Shown: one piece after another, positions 61,201-64,000 of the stretch
How the letters are laid out: every line of letters starts with the position of its first letter
Position numbering within the stretch: the stretch's first letter is position 1
From: Desmodus rotundus
Taxonomy: Eukaryota > Chordata > Mammalia > Chiroptera > Phyllostomidae
Direction: 5' to 3'
Assembly: GCF_022682495.2 (NCBI RefSeq)
Contig: NC_071388.1
Location: forward strand, 14,867,171-14,931,170
Length of the DNA stretch: 64,000 nt
Notes under the pieces: generated by a model
What the model was told of the DNA's origin: nothing
Database searches by the model: none
Seen by the model: the letters and a program-made list of their open reading frames with translations, nothing else
Position numbers and translations under genes: made by a program

Positions 61201-64000
61201 CTTTTTTTCCTATTTTTTCCAAAGCAGCCATGGATAGAACTATTTTCAATTTATAATTTGAAATGATGAATATTAAATAAAACCACTTCATAATTATTTT
61301 AAACTAAGAAAGTGTTACATTTCACAAATAATCTTTCAAGCTCTAGATGTTTGTTAAGTTTTTCACTTTTAAATGTGTTGTATTATGATTTGAAAAGTGC
61401 CTTTTACAGCCTCATGTTTCAAGTTGAGCAACAAGATGTCTTTGCTTAGTCCTATGACGTGCAACCTGTAGACTTATATTCGTTACTATGTAGCGAATTG
61501 TCAGGACTCTTGCAGAACACAACTGCATACATTGGTCAAAATCTTGACATTGATTTTTGCCTGACAAAATTAGGATTTGTGCAACCACTATTTTCATGAT
61601 ATTTCATTGTATCACTGGTAAATAGTTATGGTCACACAGCGTTATGTGCATTAGGGAAGATAATATGGCTTTCTAACCAATGTGCCAGGCCTAGTTAAGA
61701 CATAGGAGTGGCTGAGCCTAATCCTTCTTGGTTATGGTGATACGTTTCTGGAATCAAAATGTAGAAATCCCTATACTTGATTAGCAAGGTTTGGGGATTA
61801 TTCAGAAATATATAACTGCCAGGATTTTACTAATTCCAAGGGAAATCCTATATCAGAAAAGGGAAAAAGTAGAGATGCCGCGGGGAGATTATTCTCACTC
61901 AGAGAGTTTGTATTTGGTTCCAGCTGTGTTGTTTTGTTTGGGCTGGACCCTGCAATGAGTAGAAAGAATCTCTCGGGTTCCGTATTTGGCAAAATGATCT
62001 GCAGATTGATATGACTCAGGTTTACTTCTAAAGTGATGTCTGTACTTTCCAATCATTGTCAAGGTTCTGATGTTCAAGATGACAGCTATATATCCCCAAG
62101 TCTCCGAGGGAATCAAAAACGGTAACAATTCCTAACAAAACTACAATAGTATTTAAATACTATTACAATAGTATTTGTTATTTAAAAGGTTTTTAGAAAG
62201 GTTTTCCCACTGTTACAAATTGTATGGGTTATTCTATAACAATTTATTATGTATAACATTATATAGTCCAAATATGAGGCAGGTGGAAAGGGAGACATAT
62301 AGCAAGAAAAATATATGTAATCTATAATTTACTGTTTTTGCATTCGGGGAATCTGCAAGTATATAAATACCTGAAAGTGTGTAAGAATAGTAGTTTTGTG
62401 CTAGGTAAATGGGAATTAAAGTAAATATTTCAGACATTATTAAATCTCTGTCTTACAAATAGGACATCTATTATATAGTCTATATAACTAACATTTATAT
62501 TATATATTATATAATTTGGGGAGAATATTCTGAAAAATAAAATGAATCTATAATTAACCATTAAAGCAAAGTAAAAACATTTCAATTTTTCAAAACTAAA
62601 TAACTATCAGGTACCTGATTAAAATCAGCCATTGTTCTAGACGTTATTTGTACATAATTAATAAAATAATATTACCACTTCCCTCAGGAAGATTTCAATA
62701 ATAGGTAAAATTAACAAATATAAAAGAAATACTAACATGTTTGGTTTGTGCTATGATTGAAAGCATTAGCTCTGAATGAAGAGACCTGACTAAAATGAAA
62801 GAGAAAAATATAGTCACTGAACACATACATTCTCAAAATACTACTGCTAAACTGTGGCATAAAAACCATGACAGGCTGGACAAGAGGCTATGAGGTTAGC
62901 GATACTTTTATTGAATGACTGAGGTTGTGTAAATATGATAGGGAGACAAGAATAAAAGTGGACATGAGAGCCCTTTGGAAGGATGGGATTTTTTCTTATG
63001 GTTTAACAATGGGCTTTGAGGAGGTGGGCCTGAGATATAAAGAATGGCTTAAGGTAAGGCTTACAGAGATGAACAGGATCTAGGCCCTGTAGAATGTGAA
63101 GAGCTTGATCTATAGAACTTTCTCTTCTCCTGAAGTAACTAAAGGCACTTCTTTCCTAAGAGGAGAGATTCTGTATATCTTCCCTACACACTGTGATTAT
63201 GCATAAATATGGACTCCTACTAACGTAGCTCTGATGACTTTGGTCTCAGTGCTTGCTTTTCAGTTCTAATCAATTTCTAACCCTCTCCTCAAGCAAAAAT
63301 TTCAAGTCTCTGTCTTCAAAAAGGAATGGCATCTGCAAACAAAATCACTATGCTTTTATATCATTCATTGCATTGATGAAAATAGTAAACAATCGTATGC
63401 CTTTCATAAGATCGACAGAACGCTGTCATTCCTTATGGACCATCTAAAGAAGTATTAATGGTGATGGGCTGACAAATCAATAGAAATAATTGTCATAATA
63501 TAATTTTATAAAAACATTTGTGATATATGTTATTGGTCTAAAGAGTCATTATTTCAAAAATCTTACACAACATTTTTATTTTAATAGTGCTGTGTAAATG
63601 CAAATCATGCTATTTTGCTTTCTTCTTATTTATAAGACTTATAATATTATGTTGTATGTATGTTATGTTAAAATTCAGCACTGATATTTTAGAAAAAATA
63701 TACATTGTTTACATACAGAATTAAAAGAGAACCTATGACTTATTTTCCAGTCTTTGATAAACCATGACATCATTTGCTTCTGGGACTTCAGTCAGGAGGA
63801 TGGTGATATTCAAAAAATGTCGTTTCCCTGTTGTGATATTTATTATTCAATTAATTTTGTGATGCTTTCATCTCCTATGGGCAGGAGTAGTAAGAAATCC
63901 CTTAATTACTTTCTATCTTACATAGAGCTGCTTTGGGTAATCTTAGAAAGCAAATTTTAATTAAGAAACTTAGAAAAGAAGACTGGATTCTACCTATTCT
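58220..64000. other. Non-coding stretch to window end, no firm feature
   Basis: Mostly AT-rich. The block at 60070-60230 is relatively CpG-rich for this window and unclassified. The minus-strand open frame at 60700-61083 (127 codons) lies in GC-richer, perhaps repeat-derived sequence and has no recognised domain. A 20-bp palindrome lies at 62145-62164. The open frames at 61412-61597, 61798-62128 and 63754-63960 show no domain. Confidence 0.4.

Noticed and set aside
62145..62164. 20-bp AT palindrome followed by a direct repeat
   Set aside because: Short and AT-rich; expected by chance in this composition.
1..64000. CRISPR arrays, operons, phage or plasmid modules, rRNA or functional tRNA genes
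   Set aside because: None seen on either strand; the only tRNA-like promoter boxes belong to SINEs, and the whole window reads as mammalian non-coding DNA.

Overview
This window looks like AT-rich, gene-poor nuclear DNA from a mammal, almost certainly a bat. The main evidence is four copies of a tRNA-derived SINE of the bat Ves type (head motif GCCCTGGCTGGTGTGGCTCAG; two on each strand) and several L1 3' ends that share a polypurine 3' UTR I associate with bat L1. Older mammalian repeats (L2, MIR, ERVL-MaLR LTRs, a Tigger-like element, hAT fragments) fill in the background. I see no bacterial or phage operons, no CRISPR array, no rRNA and no functional tRNA gene. Nearly every long open frame is low-complexity AT-rich sequence or a shadow of a transposable element.

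Layout. 1-0.8 kb: the best host-gene candidate, a possible last coding exon on the + strand (about 300-449) with an acceptor, an open frame and a stop, followed by a weaker exon-like segment (682-790). 4-6 kb: two L1 3' ends. 6.5 kb: a perfect 26-bp hairpin. 7.0 kb: a run of 29 G inside L2-like sequence. 7.7 kb: a short mariner-type MITE with TA flanks. 9-13.5 kb: old L1 pieces and a MaLR LTR next to an exact 31-bp tandem duplication. 18-25.5 kb: MaLR LTR, MIR, L1 fragments, an L1 copy with the head-to-head inversion typical of twin priming, a Ves SINE and a long L2. 25.5-31 kb: no firm feature. 31-36.5 kb: two Ves SINEs, an LTR-like block, a hAT-like element and a decayed class I endogenous retrovirus pol fragment. 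37 kb: a second long hairpin (30-bp arms, 4-nt loop). 43-51 kb: L1 ORF2 debris, two MaLR LTR pieces, an L1 3' end and an old antisense L1 3' end. 53.7-58.2 kb: an internally deleted mariner, a Tigger-like element, a Ves SINE, a hAT fragment and a short L1 3' insertion with a clear 17-bp target site duplication. 58.2-64 kb: no firm feature.

The genes do not form a system. The window is a record of waves of retrotransposon and DNA-transposon insertion in non-coding sequence, perhaps just 3' of one host gene. I did not find a credible undescribed biological system. The items most worth checking are the terminal exon, the two near-perfect hairpins, the twin-primed L1 and the poly-G tract. Repeat family names rest on recognition of consensus-like sequence, not on a database search.
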